DNA of 64,000 nucleotides from positions 248,001 to 312,000 of the forward strand of contig ABCO01000001.1 in the NCBI GenBank assembly GCA_000170815.1, given 5' to 3'. The translations under genes and the position numbers were made by a program. Position 1 is the first letter of the stretch; each line of letters starts with the position of its first letter. Positions 35,301 to 43,710 of this stretch are shown in pieces. This DNA is from an unidentified eubacterium SCB49. GTDB taxonomy: Bacteria > Bacteroidota > Bacteroidia > Flavobacteriales > Flavobacteriaceae. A model generated the notes under the pieces. The model was not told the origin of the DNA. It did not search any database and saw nothing but the letters and a program-made list of their open reading frames with translations.

Positions 35301-36907
35301 ATGCTCCTTATATTACAAGTGTTGATGGAAATCTAGATGTATGTTCTTGTGAGTTAAATGCAGACTTGTCTATTGCTGCAGATGATTATGTTAAAATTGA
35401 AGGAAATCTAAAGGTAAATAGCGGTTCGCATTTATACATAGCACATACTGGAAGTCTAGTACAAGTAGACGATAATGCAGTAGTAACTAATGAAGGTGAT
35501 ATCACCGTGAATGTAACCACTCCATTTGTTAAGCCGCGTGATATAATTTTATCTGGTAGCCCAATGAGTGGTGAAACGCGTTCGGGAGTTTATGATGCTT
35601 CTTTTAGAGTGTTGGAGCATAAAACACTAGACTTCTTTCCTCATCCAGATGTGATTGATTACTATGCGCCAAGTATAGTTGAAAACTTTACAGATGATAA
35701 TTTTAATGACTGGGCACATTATACAGGTGCAATACATCCTGGGGAAGGCTTTATGGTATATCCGCAAGCTAGTTATGAAGACGGAAATAGTACTTATGAG
35801 TTCTATTTTACTGAAGGAACCTTAAATAATGGTGTTGTAACTTATGCCATGGATTTTCATGTTGACAAAAATTCTAGTCCAAATCTAATATCAAATCCTT
35901 ATGCTTCAGCAATTGATGCAGAAATGTTTATACTGGAAAATAGTGCTATTGATGAGGTTTATTTTTGGGAACATATTACGACTCCAGGTAATTTCCCTGG
36001 TGGAAATACAGTTAACTTTTCTTTAGAGGATGTCTCAATGTACAATCTTTCTGGAGGAATAGGTGCTGGTACGGCCGCTACAAATGGTGGGACAACTCCT
36101 AATGGTATTATTGCTACTTCACAAGGTTTTGGAGTAAAAACAGCAGTAGCAACAAACGTAATTTTTAATAACTCAATGCGTGTAACAACAGGTAATAATA
36201 CGCTTCGAGTTCCAAACACACAAAGAGATAGAATTTGGTTGAATGTATTGAATGAAACTTATGGTCTTTCTTCCGAAATATTAATAGCGTTTACAGATAA
36301 TGCTACTATAGGTTTTGATCAAGGTTATGACAGTAGGCAAGTTGCAAAAGCTGTTTCTATTTATTCTCATCTAGAAAATGATAATAGTTTATTAGGAATA
36401 CAAGCAAGGGAGGCCTTGACATTAGATAAAGAAGTATCTCTAGGATTTTCAACACTTAATGAAGAGTTGGATGTTTATAGCATTAGCATCAAACAATTAG
36501 AAGGGTTAAAAATAGAAGGTTTTACGGTGTATTTAGAGGATCACTTAACAGGAGTGATAGCAAATATTTCGGAATCTGATTATAGTTTTACTGCAATAAA
36601 AGGGGTGTATGATAACCGTTTTACTTTAAGGTTTAAAGATAAAGATGTATTGGATGTTTCAGCAGTAAGTTTACAAGATGTTACTGTAAATCCTAACCCA
36701 ACAGAAGGTAAATTGTTTGTTTTATCTCCAAATGTTGAAATAGATAATATTAGTGTAAGAGATGTTCAGGGGCGTATTATAGCCCAGTATAATAATGTAA
36801 AGGCATTTTCTTATAGTTTAGATATTTCAGATATGAGTAGTGCAATGTATTTTGTTAGTATTAAAACACAAGACGGGTCTATCACAAAACGTATTGTGAA
36901 AAAATAA
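32312..36907 (+). CDS. Secreted M4 (thermolysin-like) metallopeptidase with T9SS sorting domain
   Basis: This 1531-residue secreted protease has a signal peptide (hydrophobic core about 16-33), an FTP-type propeptide (about 50-215), and an M4 catalytic domain with zinc ligands H413, H417 (HELGH) and E437 (NEGYSDIWG). A C-terminal half of adhesion-like modules follows, including a nidogen-like stretch (about 725-930, GYTFDFFGTGYTNLYVGSNG). A type A T9SS sorting domain (about 1450-1531, VNPNPTEGKLFV to the terminal KRIVKK) directs export across the outer membrane. It probably degrades extracellular protein. The gene is single and followed by a terminator at 36934-36963. Confidence 0.94.
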   Translation: MKNNYSVSLSTGIGSKSLLFFGFLLLMSLSLMAQTKNSKYEKSEKTPSLIVLNDAEVYKLQDANQIFRDVLGSQSEVSFLKIKENTGSNGSIHQKFQQYYRDVKVEGGIGILHGNNARVKSVSSEFYKINKDFSTLPTLNNQEAFDRAIVHTGATLYLWEDEASAKELGYEKPNGELVLLPTFKDNVVMMKLAYKFKIFTLVPMGGGELFIDANTGEALFFNNLVKHYDNAGHDGSSLSSGCSHTVNKEPFIGPKNMMVAGDAETRYSGTRTIETRDDGTSYSLNDVANKIYTRNANNLGPGNGVPPYIANYTEFTDNDNNWTASEHHNTAKDDAALDAHWGAMMVYNYWITEHNRDSYDGSGSSIRSYVHVDTDYDNAFWYYNTMSYGDGSGNENNGSGIFDALTSLDVAAHELGHGVTEYSANLAYQRESGAMNEGYSDIWGAAIEHYAKGTGTDLNPDANVWNIGEEIIRNGSIALRSMSDPKSLGQPDTYGGTYWINPNCSSPSSSNDYCGVHTNSGVLNYWFYLSVTGGSGTNDVGDSYNVSGIGMTKASLIAYDVLENYLGTNSTHANARTFSIQSAIDLYGECSPEVVTITNAWYAVGVGDAYTGNSPSLNLTLETVCVSAGNTVIGGGTVTGGVYSGDGVTDNGDGTTFTFDPSVAGVGTHTITYTINCGAGSASDTDEITVTDGAIPLVCQNVTVTLDENGNASITETDVVANFEGGDGSLGYEVDQTGTYNPIDISGGTVINLDDDAGSSAIPLGYTFDFFGTGYTNLYVGSNGYIKFDSGNLTDYSSDALPNTSQPNGIIAVVWDDLNPSSGGVIRYQITGTAPNRIMVVEYVDVPHFGSTSLLINTQVQLFEGSNKIEIHSNRVDSDGGNRTQGIENEDGTIAYTVPGRNLADWTIPTGGNDYVAFVPVNGGFPEHCGNPVTISLSQSSFSCKDIGDVTVTVTADDGAGGIGTCEATVTVVGATSTFTESGWDVPPSTGSKAVIDAPYITSVDGNLDVCSCELNADLSIAADDYVKIEGNLKVNSGSHLYIAHTGSLVQVDDNAVVTNEGDITVNVTTPFVKPRDIILSGSPMSGETRSGVYDASFRVLEHKTLDFFPHPDVIDYYAPSIVENFTDDNFNDWAHYTGAIHPGEGFMVYPQASYEDGNSTYEFYFTEGTLNNGVVTYAMDFHVDKNSSPNLISNPYASAIDAEMFILENSAIDEVYFWEHITTPGNFPGGNTVNFSLEDVSMYNLSGGIGAGTAATNGGTTPNGIIATSQGFGVKTAVATNVIFNNSMRVTTGNNTLRVPNTQRDRIWLNVLNETYGLSSEILIAFTDNATIGFDQGYDSRQVAKAVSIYSHLENDNSLLGIQAREALTLDKEVSLGFSTLNEELDVYSISIKQLEGLKIEGFTVYLEDHLTGVIANISESDYSFTAIKGVYDNRFTLRFKDKDVLDVSAVSLQDVTVNPNPTEGKLFVLSPNVEIDNISVRDVQGRIIAQYNNVKAFSYSLDISDMSSAMYFVSIKTQDGSITKRIVKK

Positions 36908-36933
36908 AACGAACTAATTTAAGTATAAAAAAA

Positions 36934-36963
36934 GCCTCTGGATTTTTATCAAGAGGCTTTTTT
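36934..36963 (+). terminator. Rho-independent terminator after the M4 peptidase
   Basis: GCCTCT (36934-36939) and AGAGGC (36952-36957) form a stem followed by a run of T residues, 27 bases after the stop codon. Confidence 0.82.
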
Positions 36964-37033
36964 AATTTAGTAGAAACACCTTGTGACGATGTATTAAATC
37001 TATTTTTATATCTTTAAGCCAAACATATCGCTT

Positions 37034-37981
37034 TTGAAACGACTTTTATTTTTTTTGCTTTTTATTCCATCGTTAAGTTTTTCGCAAAATTATGTTGACC
37101 TTTTTAAAATAGGGTATTCTCAAAATTTTAATAGTAAATTTGATGGTACATCTAGTGGTACAGATATAAAGTCTTTAGATGTAGATCTTACAATTCCTTT
37201 TGTAATAGATGAAAAAAATGCAATTGTAACAGGGGTTCTTTTTAGCCGAAATAATCTAGACGTTTTTCCTAATGATACGCATTTAGTATTTCCGCTAGAT
37301 GTGGATCTTTTGCCTTATTCAAAAAATGTTAATTTGTATACTACGATATTAAAGATAGGCTGGTCAACAACTTTTAATGAAACGTGGAGCGGAACTTTTG
37401 TGGCGCTTCCTAAATTAGCTTCAGATTATCAAGATATTTCTAAAGAAGATTTTTACTTAGGAGGCTTAGCGTTATTAAAGTTTCAGAAGAATGAAAATTT
37501 AAAATACAAGTTAGGAATGTATGCTATAGGCCAAACTTATGGTGTTTTTACCACACCAATTTTTGGATTTTATTACCTAAGTCCAAATGAAAAACTAGAG
37601 ATGGATATGTCATTGCCTATTGCAGCAGATATAAATTATAAGATAGATCAGACCAAAAAAGTAGGTGTAAATTATTATGCTATTAGTAGAAGTTTTGATT
37701 TGCACTCTCCATATAATGTAAACACTTATGTAGATTATACAGCCTTAGAATTTACGGGGTATATAGAGCAGGGTTTTATGAATAGCAGTATTTTATTACG
37801 GTTAAAAGCAGGGTATTCTTTTGTTAATACTGAAGTGTATGCTAATGACGAGCAGATAGATTTAAGGCTATCGGCGTTTGATTTTGGGGATAACAGACTT
37901 CAACTTAACCCAGATTTGAGCAACTCTTTTTTTGCAAAAATAGAAGCGGTATATCGGTTTGATTTAAGTGAAGAAAAATAA
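37034..37981 (+). CDS. DUF6268-type outer membrane beta-barrel protein
   Basis: This 315-residue protein starts with a signal peptide (KRLLFFLLFIPSLSFSQ) and is made of alternating strands, ending in a barrel strand (FFAKIEAVYRFDL). It matches Bacteroidota outer membrane proteins of the DUF6268 kind. The start is a TTG at 37034: it falls directly before the signal peptide and no suitable ATG occurs before residue 160. A TATCTTTA sequence at 37009-37016 is a possible weak -7 element. It lies between the M4 peptidase terminator and a zinc-ribbon gene, and its substrate or function is unknown. Confidence 0.75.
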   Translation: MKRLLFFLLFIPSLSFSQNYVDLFKIGYSQNFNSKFDGTSSGTDIKSLDVDLTIPFVIDEKNAIVTGVLFSRNNLDVFPNDTHLVFPLDVDLLPYSKNVNLYTTILKIGWSTTFNETWSGTFVALPKLASDYQDISKEDFYLGGLALLKFQKNENLKYKLGMYAIGQTYGVFTTPIFGFYYLSPNEKLEMDMSLPIAADINYKIDQTKKVGVNYYAISRSFDLHSPYNVNTYVDYTALEFTGYIEQGFMNSSILLRLKAGYSFVNTEVYANDEQIDLRLSAFDFGDNRLQLNPDLSNSFFAKIEAVYRFDLSEEK

Positions 37982-38026
37982 GATTAATTGTAAATCTAGC
38001 AGTCAAAAAATGTAAATTAAAGACAA

Positions 38027-38383
38027 ATGGAAAAAGTGTGTCCAGAATGTGGAAATCGTATTTTAGGTCGTGCAGATAAAAAATTCTGTAGCGATTCTTG
38101 TCGAAATGCGCACAACAATAACCTTAATAAAGATCAAAGTAATCTTGTTCGAAATATAAATAATAGACTACGTAAAAACCATAGAATTTTAACTAAACTC
38201 AATACAAAAGACAAGACTAAAACAAAAAGAGAGACTTTATTAAAACACGGTTTTAACTTTAAGTTTTTCACGGGGCAGTATATTACAAAAACTGGATCTA
38301 CCTATTATTATGTATACGACCAGGGTTATCTAGCATTAGATAATGATTGGTTCTTATTGGTCAAAGTTGATATCACTTTATAA
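38027..38383 (+). CDS. Small zinc-ribbon protein
   Basis: This 118-residue protein has a N-terminal Cys4 zinc ribbon (C5, C8, C21 and C25, VCPECGNRILGRADKKFCSD) followed by a basic helical region (about 30-75, rich in Asn, Lys and Arg) and a beta-rich C terminus. Zinc ribbons of this kind bind nucleic acid or protein partners. The basic part suggests nucleic acid binding. The protein family seems widespread in Bacteroidota but I cannot name a function. It follows the barrel gene after 45 bases and is convergent with the CBS protein gene. Confidence 0.8.
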   Translation: MEKVCPECGNRILGRADKKFCSDSCRNAHNNNLNKDQSNLVRNINNRLRKNHRILTKLNTKDKTKTKRETLLKHGFNFKFFTGQYITKTGSTYYYVYDQGYLALDNDWFLLVKVDITL

Positions 38384-38408
38384 TATTATTTAATAATTAG
38401 TGCTCCTG

Positions 38409-38873
38409 TTACCACCATGTTTGCCCTTTCATAGCGATTGCAGCTTTTAAAACATCTTTTTGGCTAATGATCCCCACGAGTTTTCCATTTTCAAGAATAG
38501 GAAAACGCCTTCTTCGCGAAGACAAAAACTTATCTGCAGCATCAAAAACATTCATATTTCCATCTAGTGTTTCAACGGCAGTCACCATGTGGTCTTGCAC
38601 TTTTACATCTTGGATAGGATGGTTGTGGTAACGACTATTACTTATCTCTTTCATACAGTCGCCTTCAGAAATAATACCTAGTAATTCGTTTTTGTCATTT
38701 ACAACGGGACCACCAGAAATCTTCTTTTTTATCAAGACGCTCATCACTTCCATGACAGACTGATCTGGCGAAAAAGTAGTGAGATTGCGACTCATGTAAT
38801 CTGAAACTTTAATGTTTGATTTCTCTTCTTTTGTTTGCTTTGCGCGCTTGCCTGTAAAACTTTTAATTGCCAT
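38409..38873 (-). CDS. CBS domain-containing protein
   Basis: This 154-residue protein consists of two CBS domains (about 20-80 and 88-145; Bateman pair), with the repeated elements SVMEVMSVLIKKKISGGPVV and ILENGKLVGIISQKDVL. CBS pairs bind adenosine nucleotides and act as regulatory sensors. No catalytic domain is attached, so it probably regulates another protein. It is divergent from the M28 peptidase gene and convergent with the zinc-ribbon gene. The target is unknown. Confidence 0.9.
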   Translation of the reverse strand: MAIKSFTGKRAKQTKEEKSNIKVSDYMSRNLTTFSPDQSVMEVMSVLIKKKISGGPVVNDKNELLGIISEGDCMKEISNSRYHNHPIQDVKVQDHMVTAVETLDGNMNVFDAADKFLSSRRRRFPILENGKLVGIISQKDVLKAAIAMKGQTWW

Positions 38874-38991
38874 ATATTGAGTGTTTTATGAAAAAGAAAG
38901 ATACGATTTTTTTATACAAAAACGAACTCATTTTAATTTCAGAAATTTCAGAACCGTAAAATATTGTACTTTTAAACTCCAAACCACCATT

Positions 38992-41352
38992 ATGAAAAGA
39001 ATAGCCGGAATCATTTCTCTCCTTATCATCTTAGGCTGTATTTATTATAGTTTTTATAGTTTAATGCCACAAGAAGGAGCGCCCGCATCCATTGCAAAAA
39101 CCGAGTTTTCAACAGAAAGAGCCCTAGTGCCTTTAAAAGAAATGTCAAAAGCACCTCATTACCACGGTAGTGAAGAGCATACAAGGGTTCGAGAATTTCT
39201 TATTTCAGAATTACAAAAACTAGGTCTAGAAACTCATGTACAAGATGAATTTAACTTAAACCAATGGTCACGTACGCTTGTAAAGCCTAAAAATATAGTA
39301 GGGGTTTTAAAAGGAAGTGGTAATGGGAAATCACTAGTGTTATTATCGCATTATGATAGTGCAAAAGTACCTTCTTATGGGGCAAGTGATGCAGGAAGCG
39401 GCGTAGTAACAATACTAGAAAGTTTACGTGCTTATAAGGCTTCTGGAAAAACACCTAAAAACGATATCATTGTACTTTTTACCGATGCAGAAGAAATAGG
39501 TTTAAATGGTGCAGACATATTTGTAGATGACAATCCGCTTGCTAAAAACGTAGGGCTTGTTCTTAATTTTGAAGCAAGAGGGAGTGGTGGTCCTAGCAAC
39601 ATGATTCTAGAAACTAATGGTGGTAATAAAAATCTTGTTAAAGCATTTATAGAAGCTAATCCTGATTATCCGGTTGCTTCTTCTTTAATGTATAGCGTGT
39701 ATAAAATGCTGCCTAATGATACAGACTCTACGGTGTTTAGAGAAGAAGGAGGGATTCCTAGTTTTTTCTTTGCTTTTATAGACGATCATTTTGATTACCA
39801 TACAGCAAACGATACCTATGAAAATCTAGATCGTGAAACGTTACAGCATCAAGGAAGTTATTTGTTGCCGCTATTGCATCATTTTGCAGATGCAGATTTG
39901 TCTAGCTTTTCAGCGACAGAAGATTATGTATATGTAAATGCACCTTTGGTAAAAATGATAAGCTATCCTTTTTCTTGGGTGGTACCTATGCTTGTTATTG
40001 CGGTGCTTATTTTTATAGGCTTACTTCTATTTGGTATAAAAGAGGGACGCTTAAAAGCTAAACAAATTCTTAGAGGATTTGGAGCCTTTTTTATATCATT
40101 ACTTATCTGTGGTGTTATAGGGTATTTTAGTTGGACGATTTTAAAATTATTATATCCACAATATCTAGAAATACAACAAGGGTTTACTTATAATGGGCAT
40201 TGGTATATTGCCTTTTTTGTGCTGTTGAGTGTGGCTATCTGTTTTAAAGTATACAAGCGGTATAAGGTTAAAAACAATGTGGCAGATTTTTATGTTGCTC
40301 CATTGGTGTTTTGGTTTGTTATTAATACAGCTGTTGCTATTGTTTTAAGGGGAGCTGCATACTGGATTATCCCTGTTTTCTTTGGGTTGTTTTCTTTCTT
40401 TATGTTGTTACGTCAAGAAAAGCCAAACCTGTTATTACTTACGCTGCTAGGTGCTCCAGCATTGTTTTTCTTTTCGCCGTTAATCCAGTTTTTCCCAGTA
40501 GGTCTTGGTTTAAAAATGCTTGTGTTAACAAGTGTATTTACAATGCTTACTTTTAGTTTATTATTGCCTGTTTTTGGTTTTTACCGTTGGAAAAATTTTA
40601 TTTCTGTTATTTCTTTTATGATGGCGATTGGATGTTTTGTTATTGCACACGCAAAAAGCGATTATACGGAAACACGTAAAAAGCCTAATAGTTTACTGTA
40701 TTATCAAGACCAAGAAAGCAATGAGAATTATTGGCTTACTTATGATCTACATTTAGATACTTGGACAAGAGGATATTTAGGTGATGCGCCAGAAGCAGCT
40801 TCAAAGTATGTAACGAGTGCTGCAGGAAGTAAATATAATAGCGGATTTTCTTATGCAAAAAAGGCACCTGCAAAAAACATTGCAGCAGCAACAATTAGAT
40901 TAGATTCAGATCGTATTTCTGAAGAGTATCGCGCAACAACATTAACTATTTTACCACAACGAGATACCCACGAGCTTTTAGTGTATTTAAATAAAGATTT
41001 TAATTTTAAAACACTTGAGATAAACGGTGAAAAAGTTTCACAAGACACCGCATTGAGTGCTTTTAATTATAGAAAAAGCAATCGTTTATTGCGTTATTAT
41101 GTGGCAGATAATGATTCTTTAGAGTTAAAATATACCACACATACTAAAGAGATGCCTCGTTTTAGTGTAATGGAGTATTCTTATAATTTGTTTACGCATC
41201 CACAGTTTAGTATTAATAAAAGGCCTGTAAATATGATGCCTATCCCTTTTGTAAATACAGACGCGATAATTACTAAAAAAACCTTCGTGTTAGATAGCTT
41301 AAAAGTTCAAAAAAGAGATTCACTTTCTGTATCATTAGTAGAAGAAAATTAA
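38992..41352 (+). CDS. M28 family membrane peptidase
   Basis: This 786-residue protein has an N-terminal transmembrane anchor (about 4-24), an M28 aminopeptidase domain (about 60-310) with di-zinc ligands in LLSHYDSAKV, SDAGSG, DAEEIGLNG, NFEARGSGG and DDHFDYH, then a long region of about eight transmembrane helices (about 325-575) and a C-terminal soluble domain (about 580-786). The combination resembles ER aminopeptidase-type M28 proteins. The start is ATG 38992; the in-frame extension back to 38881 has no signal sequence. It probably processes peptides at the envelope. The next gene begins 9 bases after its stop. Confidence 0.9.
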   Translation: MKRIAGIISLLIILGCIYYSFYSLMPQEGAPASIAKTEFSTERALVPLKEMSKAPHYHGSEEHTRVREFLISELQKLGLETHVQDEFNLNQWSRTLVKPKNIVGVLKGSGNGKSLVLLSHYDSAKVPSYGASDAGSGVVTILESLRAYKASGKTPKNDIIVLFTDAEEIGLNGADIFVDDNPLAKNVGLVLNFEARGSGGPSNMILETNGGNKNLVKAFIEANPDYPVASSLMYSVYKMLPNDTDSTVFREEGGIPSFFFAFIDDHFDYHTANDTYENLDRETLQHQGSYLLPLLHHFADADLSSFSATEDYVYVNAPLVKMISYPFSWVVPMLVIAVLIFIGLLLFGIKEGRLKAKQILRGFGAFFISLLICGVIGYFSWTILKLLYPQYLEIQQGFTYNGHWYIAFFVLLSVAICFKVYKRYKVKNNVADFYVAPLVFWFVINTAVAIVLRGAAYWIIPVFFGLFSFFMLLRQEKPNLLLLTLLGAPALFFFSPLIQFFPVGLGLKMLVLTSVFTMLTFSLLLPVFGFYRWKNFISVISFMMAIGCFVIAHAKSDYTETRKKPNSLLYYQDQESNENYWLTYDLHLDTWTRGYLGDAPEAASKYVTSAAGSKYNSGFSYAKKAPAKNIAAATIRLDSDRISEEYRATTLTILPQRDTHELLVYLNKDFNFKTLEINGEKVSQDTALSAFNYRKSNRLLRYYVADNDSLELKYTTHTKEMPRFSVMEYSYNLFTHPQFSINKRPVNMMPIPFVNTDAIITKKTFVLDSLKVQKRDSLSVSLVEEN

Positions 41353-41361
41353 AAATAGTAG

Positions 41362-42162
41362 ATGAGAACAACAATTGCAATTGCCGGTTTAGGATGGTTA
41401 GGAATACCCTTAGCTCAAAAATTAATAATGCAAGGTTATCTTGTAAAAGGTTCTGTAACAACAGTAAAAAAGGCAACTATGTTACAAGTAAAAGGTCTTG
41501 ATGCTTATGCTGTGCAGGTAACAGAAAAAGGAGTGTTAGGGGCGCCACAGGGTTTTCTTAAGAATGCCGAAATTCTCATTATTATGATTCCGCCAGGTTT
41601 GCGTCGCAATTCTGGGGCAGACTATGTGAGCAAAATGTCGCATTTTTTAAAAGAAGTGCAATCAAGTGATGTTTCTAAAGTTGTTTTTATAAGTAGTACA
41701 TCTGTGTATGGAGATGCACAAGATAAAGTTACTGAGAGCGATCTGCCTCAACCAGAAAATGAAGCGGGACGACAATTATTAAAGGCAGAACAATTGTTTT
41801 TTAATGCGCCAGATTTGCAAACAAGTATTGTGCGTTTTGGGGGTTTATATGGAGGTTCGCGCCAGCCTGTAAAATATCTTGCGGGTCGTAAAGATTTAAA
41901 TGGAGGTAATGCTCCGGTTAATCTTATCCATCGAGATCATTGTGTTGGTATTATTTCTGAAATAATAAAACAACAGTGTTTTGGTCACGTATTTAATGCT
42001 GTACACCCTTCGCATCCCAAAAAGAAAAATTATTATGCAGCACAAGCTGAAGTACTAAACCTTGAAGTGCCTCTTTTTTTAGATGATAATGCTGTTTACA
42101 AACAAGTAGATAGCAAAAATTTACAAGAAATACTGGGGTATACTTTTAAAAGTGAGTTATAA
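41362..42162 (+). CDS. NAD(P)-dependent epimerase/dehydratase-like protein
   Basis: This 266-residue Rossmann-fold protein of the extended SDR / YeeZ-like group has a nucleotide-binding glycine motif at the start (IAGLGWLGIPLA, about 6-17), VFISSTSVYGDA near 110 (Ser/Tyr region) and HRDHCVGII near 190. E. coli YeeZ relatives have unclear substrates; many resemble UDP-sugar epimerases. It lies 9 bases after the M28 peptidase gene and is probably co-transcribed with it. A perfect 10-bp inverted repeat (42152-42175) overlaps its stop codon. Catalytic residue assignment is uncertain. Confidence 0.82.
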   Translation: MRTTIAIAGLGWLGIPLAQKLIMQGYLVKGSVTTVKKATMLQVKGLDAYAVQVTEKGVLGAPQGFLKNAEILIIMIPPGLRRNSGADYVSKMSHFLKEVQSSDVSKVVFISSTSVYGDAQDKVTESDLPQPENEAGRQLLKAEQLFFNAPDLQTSIVRFGGLYGGSRQPVKYLAGRKDLNGGNAPVNLIHRDHCVGIISEIIKQQCFGHVFNAVHPSHPKKKNYYAAQAEVLNLEVPLFLDDNAVYKQVDSKNLQEILGYTFKSEL

Positions 42163-42175
42163 ATATATAACTCAC
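42152..42175. repeat. Perfect 10-bp inverted repeat overlapping a stop codon
   Basis: GTGAGTTATA (42152-42161) and TATAACTCAC (42166-42175) form a hairpin with the loop AATA. It covers the end of the epimerase-like gene and lies between it and convergent hflX. Only a weak T-rich tail follows, so it may be a weak terminator or mRNA 3' end stabiliser. Confidence 0.5.
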
Positions 42176-42246
42176 GTTTGTGTTTTAAATTCACTTAGCC
42201 TGAGATAGCAATTGATTTAAATGGTGTATTTAAAATCAAAAACTAT

Positions 42247-43458
42247 CTATTCTTCTTCGTAATAATCTGGATATAGGTAATTGTTATACGGAAAGCGTTT
42301 GCTGTGAAGTGCACGAACTTTATCGTATACTGTTTTTCTAAAATCCACTATATTTTCTTTCTCGGTAGCCGAGATAAAAATAGCGGTCTCGTTTTCTGTG
42401 TTCATCCAAGTGCGCTTCCAATCTTCTATGGTGTAATGCGCTTTTGTTTTTTCTGTAACAAGGTCATCGGCATCAATAGTTTCAGGCTCATAAGCGTCTA
42501 TTTTATTAAACACCATGAGCACAGGTTTATCGCTACTTTTAATTTCGTTTAGGATAACGTTTACAGAATCTATGTGATCTTCAAAAGACTCGTGTGAAAT
42601 GTCAACGACATGCAATAACAAATCTGCTTCACGAACTTCGTCAAGTGTGCTTTTAAAAGACTCTACAAGTTGTGTTGGGAGTTTTCTAATAAAACCTACA
42701 GTGTCTGTAAGTAAAAACGGCAAGTTGCCAATCACTACTTTACGCACCGTGGTGTCTAGAGTTGCAAAAAGTTTGTTTTCTGCAAAGACATCACTTTTAC
42801 TAATTACATTCATCAAAGTAGATTTCCCTACGTTTGTGTAACCCACAAGGGCAACTCTAATAAGAGAACCTCTATTGCCTCGCTGTGTAGCCATTTGTTT
42901 GTCTATTGCGAGCATTTTTTTCTTTAATAAAGAAATACGATCACGCACTATACGTCTATCTGTTTCTATTTCGGTTTCACCAGGACCACGCATTCCTATA
43001 CCACCACGTTGGCGTTCAAGGTGTGTCCATAATCCAGTTAAGCGAGGAAGTAGATATTCGTATTGTGCAAGCTCTACTTGTGTTCGTGCATAGCTTGTTT
43101 GTGCACGCTGCGCAAAAATATCTAGAATAAGATAGGTGCGATCTATTATTTTACATTCCAATATTTTTTCGATGTTACGCTGTTGCCCAGGGCTTAGTTC
43201 GTCATCAAAAATGGCTGTACCTATATTGTGTGCTTCAATATAAGCCTGAATTTCTTCCATTTTTCCAGTACCCACAAATGTTTTTGGGTTTGGAGATGCC
43301 ATTTTTTGAGTAAAACGTTTTTTTACTTCGCCACCAGCGGTGTAAGCTAAAAACTCTAATTCATCTAGATATTCTTTAGATTTCTCCTCGTTTTGATCCT
43401 GCGTAATAACACCAATTAATATGGTTTTTTCGTATTCTATCTTTTCTTTTTCTAGCAT
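42247..43458 (-). CDS. hflX: GTPase HflX
   Basis: This 403-residue ribosome-associated GTPase splits stalled or stressed 70S ribosomes. The N-terminal HflX domain (about 10-185) includes the FDDELSPGQQRNIE and RRGGIGMRGPGETE segments, the latter a diagnostic signature. The G domain begins with G1 at 206-213 (GYTNVGKS), G3 is DTVGF and G4 is NKID, followed by a C-terminal extension. It has all GTPase motifs. It is convergent with the epimerase-like gene. A TATATTTG -7 element (43464-43471) is so close to the ATG that the mRNA may be leaderless. Confidence 0.95.
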   Translation of the reverse strand: MLEKEKIEYEKTILIGVITQDQNEEKSKEYLDELEFLAYTAGGEVKKRFTQKMASPNPKTFVGTGKMEEIQAYIEAHNIGTAIFDDELSPGQQRNIEKILECKIIDRTYLILDIFAQRAQTSYARTQVELAQYEYLLPRLTGLWTHLERQRGGIGMRGPGETEIETDRRIVRDRISLLKKKMLAIDKQMATQRGNRGSLIRVALVGYTNVGKSTLMNVISKSDVFAENKLFATLDTTVRKVVIGNLPFLLTDTVGFIRKLPTQLVESFKSTLDEVREADLLLHVVDISHESFEDHIDSVNVILNEIKSSDKPVLMVFNKIDAYEPETIDADDLVTEKTKAHYTIEDWKRTWMNTENETAIFISATEKENIVDFRKTVYDKVRALHSKRFPYNNYLYPDYYEEE

Positions 43459-43463
43459 ATATA

Positions 43464-43471
43464 CAAATATA
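43464..43471 (-). promoter_or_regulatory. Candidate -7 element of hflX giving a very short leader
   Basis: On the minus strand TATATTTG exactly matches TAnnTTTG and ends 5 bases before the hflX ATG. A start of transcription about 5-8 bases downstream would give a leaderless or nearly leaderless message. The -33 match is poor, so confidence is limited. Confidence 0.35.
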
Positions 43472-43710
43472 CGATGAAATCGAAAATGAAACCGACATCA
43501 AAATCGAAATTTGAAAAACCTGTATGTTTATTTGTTATTTTAGATAAAATAATAGAAAATGTGTTGTGATAGCTAAGTGTAGTACGTGTTATTTTTACTG
43601 CGGAAATTTTAAAGGTTGTATATTTCCGAAGCAATAGAACTTGGTGAAGTATATTTACTGTCATTATTATTTATGTTGCCCTTGTTTAATTCTCTTTTGA
43701 AAATCAAAAT

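Noticed and set aside
38881..38991. In-frame ATG at 38881 as the start of the M28 peptidase
   Set aside because: The extra residues are charged and low-complexity, and the transmembrane anchor begins at the ATG 38992. The extension would also begin 8 bases from the divergent CBS gene start.
42152..42175. The perfect 10-bp hairpin as a strong rho-independent terminator
   Set aside because: No run of T residues follows on either strand; it is kept only as an inverted repeat.
43452..43664. A 70-codon open frame upstream of hflX on the minus strand
   Set aside because: It overlaps the hflX start and promoter-like region, has low complexity and matches nothing.
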